Shown in pieces: positions 17,186 through 25,582 of a DNA stretch of 64,000 bases (position 1 is the first letter of the stretch; every line of letters begins with the position of its first letter). The notes below the pieces were generated by a model, which worked only from the letters and a program-made list of their open reading frames with translations, had not been told where the DNA came from and made no database searches. The position numbers and the translations under genes were made by a program. Origin of the DNA: Paracoccaceae bacterium (GTDB lineage: Bacteria > Pseudomonadota > Alphaproteobacteria > Rhodobacterales > Rhodobacteraceae); assembly GCA_024639125.1 (NCBI GenBank), contig JAHEJA010000002.1:81962-145961 (forward strand), given 5' to 3'.

Positions 17186-18220
17186 ATGGTAGATGTCACA
17201 ATTCGCGGCGCGGGAATATTGGGATTGGCTCTGGCTTGGGTGTTGGTGTCACGCGGTGCCAAAGTCCAAGTGATCGACCCCAATGGCGTGGCCCATGGTG
17301 CAAGTGGCGGCATCGTCGGAGCCTTGGCACCACATGTGCCCGAAAATTGGAACAGCAAAAAAGAATTTCAACGTGACAGCTTGTTGATGGCAGAGACGTT
17401 TTGGTCTGATGTGGATGGCGCCTCTGGACGATCCAGCGGGTATGCGCGGTTGGGGCGCGTGCAGCCCATTTTAGAGGATCGCGGTATTGCCTTGGCTAAA
17501 CTGCGGGGGGAAAACGCCCAAGAGCTCTGGCAAGGGCGTGCAACGTGGCGCGTGCTGACTGCGTCCGATATGGATGACTGGATGACGCCGTCGCCGACGG
17601 GGCATTGGATCTTTGACACGTTGACGGGCCGGATAAATCCATTGGCCGCATGTCAGTCTTTGGCCGCTGCGATCCGCACCAAGGGCGGAACGTTCGATGC
17701 CGTGGGCCAAGATCGCGGTCATGTCGTATGGGCGACGGGTGTGCATGATCTGGACCGTATTTCAGCGCAACGCCCGCGCATGTTTGGCAATGGTGTCAAA
17801 GGACAGGCTGCTTTGTTTGCGCTGGATCGACGCGATTTCCCCCAGCTGTTTGCCGATGCGTTACATATCATACCGCATGAAAACGGCACCGTCGCGGTTG
17901 GGTCAACTTCGGAACGGGACTATGACGATGCGACCTCTACAGATGCGCAGTTGGATGACATTGTTGCCCGTGCCCGCCAGTTTTTACCACAGCTTCAAGA
18001 CGCCCCAATTTTGCAAAAATGGGCAGGTGTGCGCCCCCGCAGCCGTAGCCGCGCCCCTGTGATGGGGCCGCATCCACTGGATCCTGCGGCCTATATTCTG
18101 AATGGTGGTTTCAAGATTGGTTTGGGCATGGCACCCAAAATGGCGCATGTCATGGCGGATATTTTGTTAGAAGGCCATGACGCCATTCCCGATGATTTTC
18201 GCCCAGAGGCCAGCTATTAG
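17186..18220 (+). CDS. FAD-dependent oxidoreductase, probable MnmC(o)-like tRNA modification enzyme
   Basis: 344 residues of the DAO (D-amino-acid oxidase) fold. The FAD-binding loop is GAGILGLALAWVLVSRGAKV at residues 8-27, followed by HGASGGIVGALAPHVPENW, which resembles the ASGN..G.LYP segment of the MnmC oxidase domain. A C-terminal GGFKIGLGMAPKMA closes the FAD site. Divergence from mnmD suggests that it removes the carboxymethyl group from cmnm5s2U34, leaving the amine for MnmD. The alternative is a generic amino-acid oxidase such as a DadA relative; the name rests mainly on context. Confidence 0.65.
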   Translation: MVDVTIRGAGILGLALAWVLVSRGAKVQVIDPNGVAHGASGGIVGALAPHVPENWNSKKEFQRDSLLMAETFWSDVDGASGRSSGYARLGRVQPILEDRGIALAKLRGENAQELWQGRATWRVLTASDMDDWMTPSPTGHWIFDTLTGRINPLAACQSLAAAIRTKGGTFDAVGQDRGHVVWATGVHDLDRISAQRPRMFGNGVKGQAALFALDRRDFPQLFADALHIIPHENGTVAVGSTSERDYDDATSTDAQLDDIVARARQFLPQLQDAPILQKWAGVRPRSRSRAPVMGPHPLDPAAYILNGGFKIGLGMAPKMAHVMADILLEGHDAIPDDFRPEASY

Positions 18221-19005
18221 GCCGTGGCCATTGCTGTCATACACAATCGCCCATCTTGCGCACGTACCCAACATGTTCCGTCTTTCCAACATAGGTCAGC
18301 TTGTTCGAAATGCATCAACGGCGCAGTGCCTCGGAATGAAAACGTGCTAAGCGCGCCAAGTTGGTCCTGCGCCTGAAGCATCAACAGCTGTGCCAACAAG
18401 GGGCCATGCGTGACCAAGCCTTTGTACCCTTCGATATCGCGTGCGTAATCCAGATCATAGTGAATGCGATGCCCGTTAAACGTCAGCGCCGAATAGCGGA
18501 ACAATTGCGTTGAAGTGAACGCGACCTGTTCGCACAGGGCTTCGTCGGTTGGTGCACTGGCCGGGGTTGGCTGTGGCGCGTCGGGATCAGGGTCCTCTCT
18601 GTAGACCAGATCTTGATATTCGCGCACACAGAGGGTTCCATTTTGTTCGATATCGTGGCGCACCGTCACAAAGGCCAAAGGACCACTGCGCCCTTGTTTA
18701 TGCTCTGTTTGATGAATTGTGCTGGTTTTGGTGGCGGTCTGTCCAACGCGCAGAGGCGCCAAAAATTCCAGCTGCCCACCGGCCCACATTCGGCGTGGCA
18801 ACCCCATATCAGGGATCAAGCCATGACCGGTTTTTGGATGTCCATCGCGCCCCAGATCTTGGGCCATTTGGGGATCCCAAAAATAGATTTGATGAAAAAA
18901 CGGCGGGAGGATATCGCCCTCTTGTACCCGTTCAATGCGATCAAGCGTCACCAACAGGGCATTGCTGCGCGCGGGATCAAGGATATCGGTTTGACTCTGT
19001 AACAT
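18217..19005 (-). CDS. MaoC/HTD2-like acyl-CoA hydratase (mesaconyl-C4-CoA hydratase-like)
   Basis: 262 residues. An N-terminal FAS1-like dehydratase half (PPFFHQIYFWDPQMAQDLGR, MWAGGQLEFLAPLRVG) is followed by a hot-dog half with the catalytic pattern FNGHRIHYDLDYAR near residue 185 and VTHGPLLAQLLM. This layout matches the 3-methylfumaryl-CoA (mesaconyl-C4-CoA) hydratase group, but closely related paralogues act on other enoyl-CoAs. It ends where the FAD oxidoreductase ends (4-bp convergent overlap) and diverges from the VOC gene. Confidence 0.75.
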   Translation of the reverse strand: MLQSQTDILDPARSNALLVTLDRIERVQEGDILPPFFHQIYFWDPQMAQDLGRDGHPKTGHGLIPDMGLPRRMWAGGQLEFLAPLRVGQTATKTSTIHQTEHKQGRSGPLAFVTVRHDIEQNGTLCVREYQDLVYREDPDPDAPQPTPASAPTDEALCEQVAFTSTQLFRYSALTFNGHRIHYDLDYARDIEGYKGLVTHGPLLAQLLMLQAQDQLGALSTFSFRGTAPLMHFEQADLCWKDGTCWVRAQDGRLCMTAMATA

Positions 19006-19047
19006 GGGACCCTCATGGTTGCGGTGACGCGATTAGGAGATGGTAAA

Positions 19048-19446
19048 ATGCCAACAGTGACATCTTTGGATCATCTTGTTTTAACGGTAAATTCAATAGA
19101 GGCAACGGTCGGTTTTTACGAAACCGTGCTGGGCATGACGTCTGACATCTTTGTCGGGACCGATGGCACACGTCGTGTGGCGTTGATGTTTGGTTCGCAG
19201 AAAATCAATCTGCACCAAGTGGGCCGTGAATTTGACCCAAAATCCAAGCATCCAACATCAGGGTCCGGGGATTTGTGCTTTTTGTCGGACCACGCCATTG
19301 ACGACTGGGTCGCGCATTTAACAAACCACTTGGTGACAATCGAAGAGGGGCCAATTCAACGCACTGGCGCGCTTGGTCCCATTCTTTCGGTGTATGTCCG
19401 TGATCCGGATCAGAACCTTATCGAGATTGCGCAGCCGCTGTATTGA
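19048..19446 (+). CDS. VOC family (glyoxalase-like) protein
   Basis: 132 residues from ATG 19048 (RBS AGGAG at 19035). Two beta-alpha-beta-beta-beta modules show the vicinal-oxygen-chelate pattern: LDHLVLTVNSIEATVGFYET, then SGDLCFLSD, then YVRDPDQNLIEIAQP with the metal-binding Glu. The first metal ligand is H in LDHLV. The substrate is unknown; small glyoxalase or dioxygenase-like roles are typical. Its end overlaps the convergent znuA end by 29 bp. Confidence 0.85.
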   Translation: MPTVTSLDHLVLTVNSIEATVGFYETVLGMTSDIFVGTDGTRRVALMFGSQKINLHQVGREFDPKSKHPTSGSGDLCFLSDHAIDDWVAHLTNHLVTIEEGPIQRTGALGPILSVYVRDPDQNLIEIAQPLY

Positions 19447-20365
19447 CGTCAAAACAAGTATCAAAGGCCACTGCTGTTTCGCGCAATAACCCAAGGATAT
19501 CATTGCGTGTGGTGTCCATTGCATCGCCTGTAGGATCAAGTTCGATCACCGGTATTGCCAAATCCGTTGCAATTTGTTGGGCCAGTGCTGTGCCTTCTCT
19601 CGGATCTAGGATAAGGCAGGACACAGGCGTTTTCGACAAATCCGCTATGAAATTTGCCACGGTTTTTGGGCCGACTTCGTGTCCGTCACTGCCAGTGACG
19701 ACAGCAGCCAGTTGAAAGCCATACGCAACATCAAAATATTGAAAGGAATCATGTGCAGCCATGTACCTGAGGGGGTCACTTGGCTGAAAGCGTGATTTTA
19801 TGTCGGCTTCTATTTGGTCCAGTTGATCAAGAAATACAGCGAGGTTGGATTGAAACAATGACCGATGTTCTGGCGCGCGCTTTACAAGGGTGGCGCTTAG
19901 GTCTTGGGCAATCGTGCGAATATTTCCGACATGTAACCAAAGATGGGGATCTATTGCATGGTCTTCATGATCATGATCATGATCGTGGTCATGTTCATGA
20001 CTATCGCTTAAAACCGTCACATCGCGGCTGTCATATACCGAAATACCGTTTAGTTTGGACGCGGTGAGAACGATTTGTTCACTGTCTTCGTCGGTCAAAA
20101 GCTTGGCAATTGCCGGTGTAAATGTTGGATCAGTCCACAAGACGACATCTGCAGATTTCAGTGCGCGCACTTGGGAGGGGCGCAACGACAAACTGTGGTG
20201 ATCGGCGTTTTCCGGCACAATGCGTGTCACGGTCACAGCGGAGCCGCCCACATAGGTTGCGATGGATTTCAGAGCGCCGATATCTGTGGCGATGGTCATT
20301 TTGTCCTGAGCAAGGCCGGCGGTTGCCAGCGAACAGCCAATGAGTAAAGCAAACATGCGTATCAT
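19418..20365 (-). CDS. znuA: Zinc ABC transporter substrate-binding protein
   Basis: 315 residues with a signal peptide (MIRMFALLIGCSLATAGLAQ). A His/Asp-rich loop near residue 115 (SHEHDHDHDHDHEDH) is diagnostic of ZnuA, and zinc-binding histidines occur in ADHHSLSLRPS, DPHLWLHVGN and MAAHDSFQYF. It captures Zn2+ in the periplasm for ZnuBC. It is divergent from zur-znuC-znuB across a short intergenic region with a palindromic site, so it is expected to be derepressed in zinc shortage. Confidence 0.95.
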   Translation of the reverse strand: MIRMFALLIGCSLATAGLAQDKMTIATDIGALKSIATYVGGSAVTVTRIVPENADHHSLSLRPSQVRALKSADVVLWTDPTFTPAIAKLLTDEDSEQIVLTASKLNGISVYDSRDVTVLSDSHEHDHDHDHDHEDHAIDPHLWLHVGNIRTIAQDLSATLVKRAPEHRSLFQSNLAVFLDQLDQIEADIKSRFQPSDPLRYMAAHDSFQYFDVAYGFQLAAVVTGSDGHEVGPKTVANFIADLSKTPVSCLILDPREGTALAQQIATDLAIPVIELDPTGDAMDTTRNDILGLLRETAVAFDTCFDVNTAAAQSR

Positions 20366-20417
20366 CACAGAATTATCCCAAAAAATAAAAAGTCTCGTTG
20401 CGCTGGATATAAATGTA

Positions 20418-20429
20418 ATGTTATAACAT
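20418..20429. promoter_or_regulatory. Zur-box-like palindrome between znuA and zur
   Basis: ATGTTATAACAT is a perfect 12-bp palindrome in the 89-bp znuA/zur intergenic region, with a core like the TGTTATAACA-type sites bound by Zur. It lies 53 bp from the znuA start and 26 bp from the zur start, so one dimer could control both directions. Confidence 0.75.
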
Positions 20430-20454
20430 ATCAATATCAAAACGGGATTTTCTG

Positions 20455-20940
20455 ATGCCTGATGTCGTGGGATTTACAAAGCATAATCACAAACACTGTG
20501 TATCGACCGCATTGAAAGCGGCACAGGCGCAGTGCGATACGCGCGGGGTGCGGTTTACACCTGTGCGGCGCCGCGCACTAGAAGTGTTGTTGGAGCACCA
20601 TCGCGCACTTGGGGCTTATGACGTTTTGGAGCGGCTTCAGGAAGACGGTTATGGTTCAAAACCCCCAATCGCTTATCGCGCGCTTGGATTTTTGGTGGAA
20701 CAGGGTTTGGCGCATCGGGTGGAGCGGCTGAATGCTTATGTTGCTTGTGCTCATCCCGATCGGGATCACACGCCGGCGATTTTGATCTGTAGCGGATGCC
20801 ACAAAGTTGCCGAAGCAATTGATACCACGCAAAATTCGGGGCTACGCCAGATGCAAGCAGAAACAGGGTTCACAGTTGCGTCTGTCGCTATCGAAGCCGA
20901 AGGCACATGTTCAGACTGTACAGAAAAGGCACGCTCATGA
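20455..20940 (+). CDS. zur: Zinc uptake regulator, Fur family
   Basis: 161 residues. The Fur-type winged helix (FTPVRRRALEVLLEHHRALGAYDVLERL) is followed by the dimerisation domain, with structural zinc cysteines in ICSGCHKV and in the C-terminal TCSDCT. It represses zinc import when zinc is plentiful. It overlaps znuC by four bases (ATGA), placing regulator and transporter on one transcript, and autoregulation through the upstream palindrome is likely. Confidence 0.93.
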   Translation: MPDVVGFTKHNHKHCVSTALKAAQAQCDTRGVRFTPVRRRALEVLLEHHRALGAYDVLERLQEDGYGSKPPIAYRALGFLVEQGLAHRVERLNAYVACAHPDRDHTPAILICSGCHKVAEAIDTTQNSGLRQMQAETGFTVASVAIEAEGTCSDCTEKARS

Positions 20941-21668
20941 GCTTGATCACTTTGCAAGATGTCAGCGTAAAATACGATGCTGATCCTGTGCTGTTAAATG
21001 TAAATTTTTCTGTCAACGCAGGCGAGATTATCACAATTGTTGGGCCGAACGGATCCGGGAAATCATCGCTTTTGCATGTTTTGACGGGCGCTTTGGCACA
21101 GGCCGGGGGGGATGTTATTCGATCCTCTGGACTAAAAATCGGGTTTGTGCCGCAGAAATTGTTGGTTGAAAACACCTTTCCTATGACTGTGCGGCGCTTT
21201 TTGTCTTTGCCAGCCAAAGTATCCGACCAAGCGGCCAAAGATGCGCTAGACCGCGTCGGTAGCCCCGAACTTTGGGGGCGGCAAGTTTCTGAATTATCCG
21301 GTGGGCAATTCCAAAGGGCAATGCTGGCGCGGGCCATCATCGGACGTCCCGATGTATTGATGTTGGATGAACCAACCCAAGGGCTGGACCAACCTGGATC
21401 CGCGGCCTTTTATCAATTGATTGCGGAACTACGCGATGAAATTGGCTGTGCGGTTGTGATGGTAAGCCATGATCTTCATGTGGTGATGAGCGCGTCTGAT
21501 CGGGTCATTTGTTTGAATGGGCACATCTGTTGCGAAGGCGCACCGGATGTCGTTTCAACGGCCCCTGAATATCGTGCGCTTTTTGGAAAAGGCACCAAAG
21601 GCGCTTTGGCGCTTTATCGTCATGACCATGATCATTCGCACACCCACGATCATCCACATTCGCACTAG
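20937..21668 (+). CDS. znuC: Zinc ABC transporter ATP-binding protein
   Basis: 243 residues from ATG 20937, overlapping the zur stop. Walker A is GPNGSGKSS near residue 38, the signature LSGGQFQRAMLARA near 120, and Walker B VLMLDEPTQGLD. The C-terminus ends in a His/Asp run (HDHDHSHTHDHPHSH), probably a zinc-binding tail. It energises ZnuB. Confidence 0.95.
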   Translation: MSLITLQDVSVKYDADPVLLNVNFSVNAGEIITIVGPNGSGKSSLLHVLTGALAQAGGDVIRSSGLKIGFVPQKLLVENTFPMTVRRFLSLPAKVSDQAAKDALDRVGSPELWGRQVSELSGGQFQRAMLARAIIGRPDVLMLDEPTQGLDQPGSAAFYQLIAELRDEIGCAVVMVSHDLHVVMSASDRVICLNGHICCEGAPDVVSTAPEYRALFGKGTKGALALYRHDHDHSHTHDHPHSH

Positions 21669-21677
21669 GGTTCCAAT

Positions 21678-22463
21678 ATGTTAGAAGAATTCATCATCCG
21701 AGCAACCCTTGCTGGATTGGCTGTTGCCTTGGCGACGGGCGTGTTGGGCTGTTTTGTCATTTGGCGCAAGATGGCTTATTTTGGCGATGCATTATCGCAC
21801 GCATCTATCCTTGGGGTCGCAGGTGGATTGGCGCTTGGGCTATCTAGTTTCATCGGTGTCTTGGCGATTGCCGTGGTGATTTCTATCTTGTTGTTCGTAT
21901 TGGATCGGCGGTGGTATGCAACGGATACCATCTTGGGTGTGCTATCGCATTCGGCGCTGGCTTTTGGCTTGATCGCAGCGAACCTTATGTCAGGGGTGCG
22001 CATATCGCTCGAAGCCTTGCTGTTTGGTGATATCCTTGCGGTGTCATGGGCGGATCTTTGGGTGATTTGGGGGGGCGCTTTGGCGGTGGTTTCCGTGATT
22101 TCTTGGCGGTGGTCACGATTGATTGCGATGACGGTTGGATATGATCTGGCGGCATCAGCGGGCATCAATGGCCGACGCGAACAATTGGTGCTGACCCTGA
22201 CTTTGGCGCTGACAATTGCAATTTCAGTCAAGGTTGTGGGCGCTTTGTTGGTTACTGCATTTCTGATTATCCCAGCAGCAACAGGGCGGCGTTTGGCATC
22301 GACACCTGAAAGCATGGCGCTGGCCTCTGTCGCGGTTGGCGCCGTTTCGGTGATTGTGGGAATGGCTGTGTCCTATGAATTCGATACGCTGGCCGGGCCA
22401 ACGATGGTGGCGTCTGCCGCAATTCTATTTGCTGTGGCGCAGGTTATTCCGAAACGGTACTAG
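21678..22463 (+). CDS. znuB: Zinc ABC transporter permease
   Basis: 261 residues of the ABC-3 permease family with about eight membrane helices. The conserved VIWRKMAYFGDALSHASILG near residue 28 is the coupling region of ZnuB. It lies nine bases after znuC and its 3' end overlaps the convergent META lipoprotein gene by 20 bp. Confidence 0.94.
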   Translation: MLEEFIIRATLAGLAVALATGVLGCFVIWRKMAYFGDALSHASILGVAGGLALGLSSFIGVLAIAVVISILLFVLDRRWYATDTILGVLSHSALAFGLIAANLMSGVRISLEALLFGDILAVSWADLWVIWGGALAVVSVISWRWSRLIAMTVGYDLAASAGINGRREQLVLTLTLALTIAISVKVVGALLVTAFLIIPAATGRRLASTPESMALASVAVGAVSVIVGMAVSYEFDTLAGPTMVASAAILFAVAQVIPKRY

Positions 22464-22845
22464 CCCGATACACCAGCTCTTGTCCGTTTGGGGATCTTAG
22501 CATCAACGTATCCCCCAGAACTTCGGATTCGGTCATTGTTTCTAACGCCTGGAGATACACGGCTTCTAATGCCAAGTCGGGACATGCCCTGCGTGTGGTC
22601 AGGATTGGCGAGAGTTGGAACCAAGGGTAGGGTGCATTCTGGGTGGTTGAATATCTGTTGCATGGCGCTTGTCCGACAACACGGCCTTGGTCCAGAAGCT
22701 CTAGGGTGATAGTTTCTTTTATGGATTGTCCGTCCAATGTATCAAGCCGCCAAAGTTTGCTGGATCCGCCATAAGCCGTTACGCTTTCGTCCGCCATGCA
22801 CCCCGCGGCAAGGGTCAAAACCAAACCAAAAATTAATTTACGCAT
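22444..22845 (-). CDS. META-domain lipoprotein
   Basis: 133 residues with a lipoprotein signal ending LAAGC (C16), so it is probably anchored in the outer membrane. The rest resembles a META/HslJ-like domain: LWRLDTLDGQSI, then QAPCNRYSTTQ, then the ILTTRRACPDLALE segment. HslJ-type proteins are linked to heat and novobiocin tolerance in E. coli. A role here is not established. Confidence 0.75.
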   Translation of the reverse strand: MRKLIFGLVLTLAAGCMADESVTAYGGSSKLWRLDTLDGQSIKETITLELLDQGRVVGQAPCNRYSTTQNAPYPWFQLSPILTTRRACPDLALEAVYLQALETMTESEVLGDTLMLRSPNGQELVYRASTVSE

Positions 22846-22967
22846 GACAGCCTGCCTTTCATGGTTCCAATGTAAACAGCAGTTTGGAACTTGTAAGGGG
22901 AAACTGGTCGTATGCGCGACATCGTGCCAAAGGCGTCCTATGATCGGACGCCTTGCTATTCAGAGAT

Positions 22968-24650
22968 TTAATCCATCAAGCGACGGGCAATGACCTGGGC
23001 TTGGATTTCAGCAGCGCCTTCGAAAATGTTCAAAATACGCGCATCACATAGAATACGGCTGATTTTATATTCAAGCGCAAATCCGTTGCCGCCATGAATC
23101 TGAAGCCCATTATCCGCCGCAGCCCATGCGATCCGGGCGCCCAAAAGCTTGGCCATGCCGGCTTCTAGGTCGCAGCGGCGATCATTGTCTTTTTCAAACG
23201 CACTGAAATATGTCAGCTGGCGGGCGATCATGATTTCTACGGCCATCATTGCCAGCTTGTTGGCAACGCGCGGGAAATTGATCAAGGATTTACCGAATTG
23301 TTTGCGATCGATTGCATATTGCATCGAGATATCCAAAGCGGATTGTGCAACGCCAACCGCACGCGCGGCGGTTTGGATGCGGGCGCTTTCAAAGGTCTGC
23401 ATCAACTGCTTAAAGCCTTTGCCTTCTTCGCCACCCAATAGGTTTTCGCCTTTTACTTTGAAATTATCAAAGGCAAGTTCGTATTCTTTCATGCCGCGAT
23501 ATCCCAGCACTTCGATTTCGCCACCTGTCATGCCGTCGGTTGGGAATGGGTGTTCATCGGTGCCTGGGGTCTTTTCCGCCAAGAACATAGATAGGCCACG
23601 ATGGTCCGTGCTGTCTGGGTTGGTGCGTGCAAGCAGTGTCATGACGTGCGTGCGAGATGCGTGTGTGATCCAGGTTTTGTTCCCTGTGACGCGATAATCA
23701 TCGCCATCCTTGACGGCACGGGTGCGCAATGCCCCCAAATCGGATCCGGTGTTGGGTTCTGTGAAAACGGCGGTGGGAAGGATTTCACCACTGGCAATTT
23801 TAGGAAGCCACTGTGATTTTTGATCATCCGTGCCACCGCAAAGGATCAATTCCGCCGCAATTTCAGACCGTGTTCCCAAAGATCCAACGCCGATATATCC
23901 GCGTGACAATTCTTCCGAGACGACCGCCATGGATGCTTTGGACAAGCCAAAACCACCAAGGTTTTCGGGGATCGTCAATCCAAAGACACCAAGTTCGGCC
24001 AATTCATCAATGATTTCTAACGGGATTAATTCGTCGTTCAGATGCCATTCGTGGGCAAAGGGTTCAACTTTTTCCACAGCAAAGCGGCGGAACTGTTCGC
24101 GGATCATTTCCAGCTCTTCGTCCAAACCGCTATGACCAACGGTAACGTTGGCGGATTGCTCTTGCATCAATTCAACCAACCGGCTGCGTGCGGCTTGGGA
24201 ATTGCCCGACGTCATCAACGTGATGATCGCCGCATTTTGGAAAATACTATCAGCAGCCGACAGCCCCAAATCAGCAAGCCGTAGAATTTCACCTTGGCTC
24301 ATTGGGATGCCGCCCTGAAGCTGCGCCAGATATTCGCCAAAAGCGATCTGCAAGATCAGCTGTTCGACTTCTCCAAAGTTTTGATCTGATGCGAGCGCAT
24401 GTGCCCATTTGTTCATCTGACGCAAGGATTCCACATAGGTCGCAAGCCACGCTAACCCATGAGCAGCGTGTTGGTTCGCTTCGATCAGGCTGCCCGAGAT
24501 GCGGTCATCTTGGGTGATTTGCACCCGCAGGTTTGCTTTGGCGCGATCCAATAGATCCTCTAACGGAGCAATCGTTTGCTCGGTCAGTACGAGCACATCG
24601 TTTAGCAACATCTGTTCGCTCATATTCATATCCTGTCCATCGTGCGCCAT
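22968..24650 (-). CDS. mcd: Acyl-CoA dehydrogenase with N-terminal extension, probable (2S)-methylsuccinyl-CoA dehydrogenase
   Basis: 560 residues, against about 380 for ordinary acyl-CoA dehydrogenases. The extra about 160 N-terminal residues are helical (LTEQTIAPLEDLLDRAKANL, HGLAWLATYVESLRQM), a layout described for Mcd of the ethylmalonyl-CoA pathway. The core holds the FAD/substrate motifs FTEPNTGSDLGALRT and TWITHASRTHVMTLLAR, and the catalytic Glu in NIFEGAAEIQAQV near the C-terminus. Mcd oxidises methylsuccinyl-CoA to mesaconyl-CoA. I chose ATG 24650 (RBS AAGGA) over the adjoining GTG. No other pathway genes flank it. A long-chain or other ACAD with a similar extension is the main alternative. 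Confidence 0.75.
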   Translation of the reverse strand: MAHDGQDMNMSEQMLLNDVLVLTEQTIAPLEDLLDRAKANLRVQITQDDRISGSLIEANQHAAHGLAWLATYVESLRQMNKWAHALASDQNFGEVEQLILQIAFGEYLAQLQGGIPMSQGEILRLADLGLSAADSIFQNAAIITLMTSGNSQAARSRLVELMQEQSANVTVGHSGLDEELEMIREQFRRFAVEKVEPFAHEWHLNDELIPLEIIDELAELGVFGLTIPENLGGFGLSKASMAVVSEELSRGYIGVGSLGTRSEIAAELILCGGTDDQKSQWLPKIASGEILPTAVFTEPNTGSDLGALRTRAVKDGDDYRVTGNKTWITHASRTHVMTLLARTNPDSTDHRGLSMFLAEKTPGTDEHPFPTDGMTGGEIEVLGYRGMKEYELAFDNFKVKGENLLGGEEGKGFKQLMQTFESARIQTAARAVGVAQSALDISMQYAIDRKQFGKSLINFPRVANKLAMMAVEIMIARQLTYFSAFEKDNDRRCDLEAGMAKLLGARIAWAAADNGLQIHGGNGFALEYKISRILCDARILNIFEGAAEIQAQVIARRLMD

Positions 24651-24796
24651 CACATCATCCTTTTCAATTTGTCTAACCTTCTAATCATTATGCAACCGCA
24701 GCGCAACAAAAATACTTAAATGAAACCTTTTTTGTTTTAAAATTACGTAGCGAAATTTGCGGTGGTTTATTTCTGCATGCGTGCTAAGGACTAACT

Positions 24797-25561
24797 ATGG
24801 ATCCCCTATTGTTTCACTTTGATACCCTAACGATTATCCTTGTTTTTATGGTGGCTCTCTTTGCGGGAATCGTAAAGGGGATCGTCGGTTTTGCGATGCC
24901 TACGATTCTAATTTCGGGTTTATCCATGGTGATTTCGCCTGATTTGGCCCTTGCTGGATTGCTTTTGCCGACGTTGTTTACCAACGGCGTCCAAGCCTTG
25001 GGGCAGGGGATTAATGCTGCACGTGCATCCTTGATCAAGTTCAAGGGGTTTCTCATTGTCGGTGCGATCTTTCTTTTGGCAAGCTCGCAGTTGGTGCCTT
25101 TGATTCCGATGGATATGATGTTCGGATATCTGGGCGTGCTGGTGGTCACGTTGTCTTTGATTCAAATGTCTGGATGGCAAATTCCTGTGGGCAAGGGGCG
25201 CTTGGGGACTATCATCATGGGGGCGATTGCTGGCTTTACAGGGGGGTTGTCCGGTGTTTGGGGTCCGCCAACCGTGGCGTATCTGACGGCGTTGAATACA
25301 GAGAAAAGCGAACAAATCCGCGTGCAGGGTGTCATCTACGGGTTGGGCGCGGTTTTATTGGTTCTGGCGCATATGACTTCGGGGATTTTAACCAAATCGA
25401 CCGCGATTTTTTCTGCATCGCTATTGGGGCCGGCTCTGGTTGGGCTTTATGTCGGATCGCGCATTCGCAATCGCATTGACCAACGCCGCTTTAAATTAGC
25501 GACGTTGGCGGTTTTGTTTATTGCGGGATGCAATCTGATCCGGCGGGCTTGGTTCGCCTAA
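24797..25561 (+). CDS. TauE/SafE-family sulfite exporter-like permease
   Basis: 254 residues with about eight helices. The paired family motifs are GIVKGIVGFAMPTILISGLS near residue 25 and GFTGGLSGVWGPPTVAYL near residue 145. Members export sulfite, sulfoacetate or other organosulfonate-derived anions. It stands alone between mcd and the RNase T2 gene, so the substrate is open. The start at 24797 follows AAGGA. Confidence 0.85.
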   Translation: MDPLLFHFDTLTIILVFMVALFAGIVKGIVGFAMPTILISGLSMVISPDLALAGLLLPTLFTNGVQALGQGINAARASLIKFKGFLIVGAIFLLASSQLVPLIPMDMMFGYLGVLVVTLSLIQMSGWQIPVGKGRLGTIIMGAIAGFTGGLSGVWGPPTVAYLTALNTEKSEQIRVQGVIYGLGAVLLVLAHMTSGILTKSTAIFSASLLGPALVGLYVGSRIRNRIDQRRFKLATLAVLFIAGCNLIRRAWFA

Positions 25562-25582
25562 GATCGCAGGCGCCCCCCCCCA

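Noticed and set aside
19971..20006. Short repeated ATGATC/CATGAT units resembling a repeat array
   Set aside because: These are the codons of the His/Asp-rich loop of ZnuA, not an independent repeat or CRISPR.
21776..22315. 179-codon frame antisense to znuB
   Set aside because: A shadow frame over a membrane protein gene; the composition is that of reversed hydrophobic codons.
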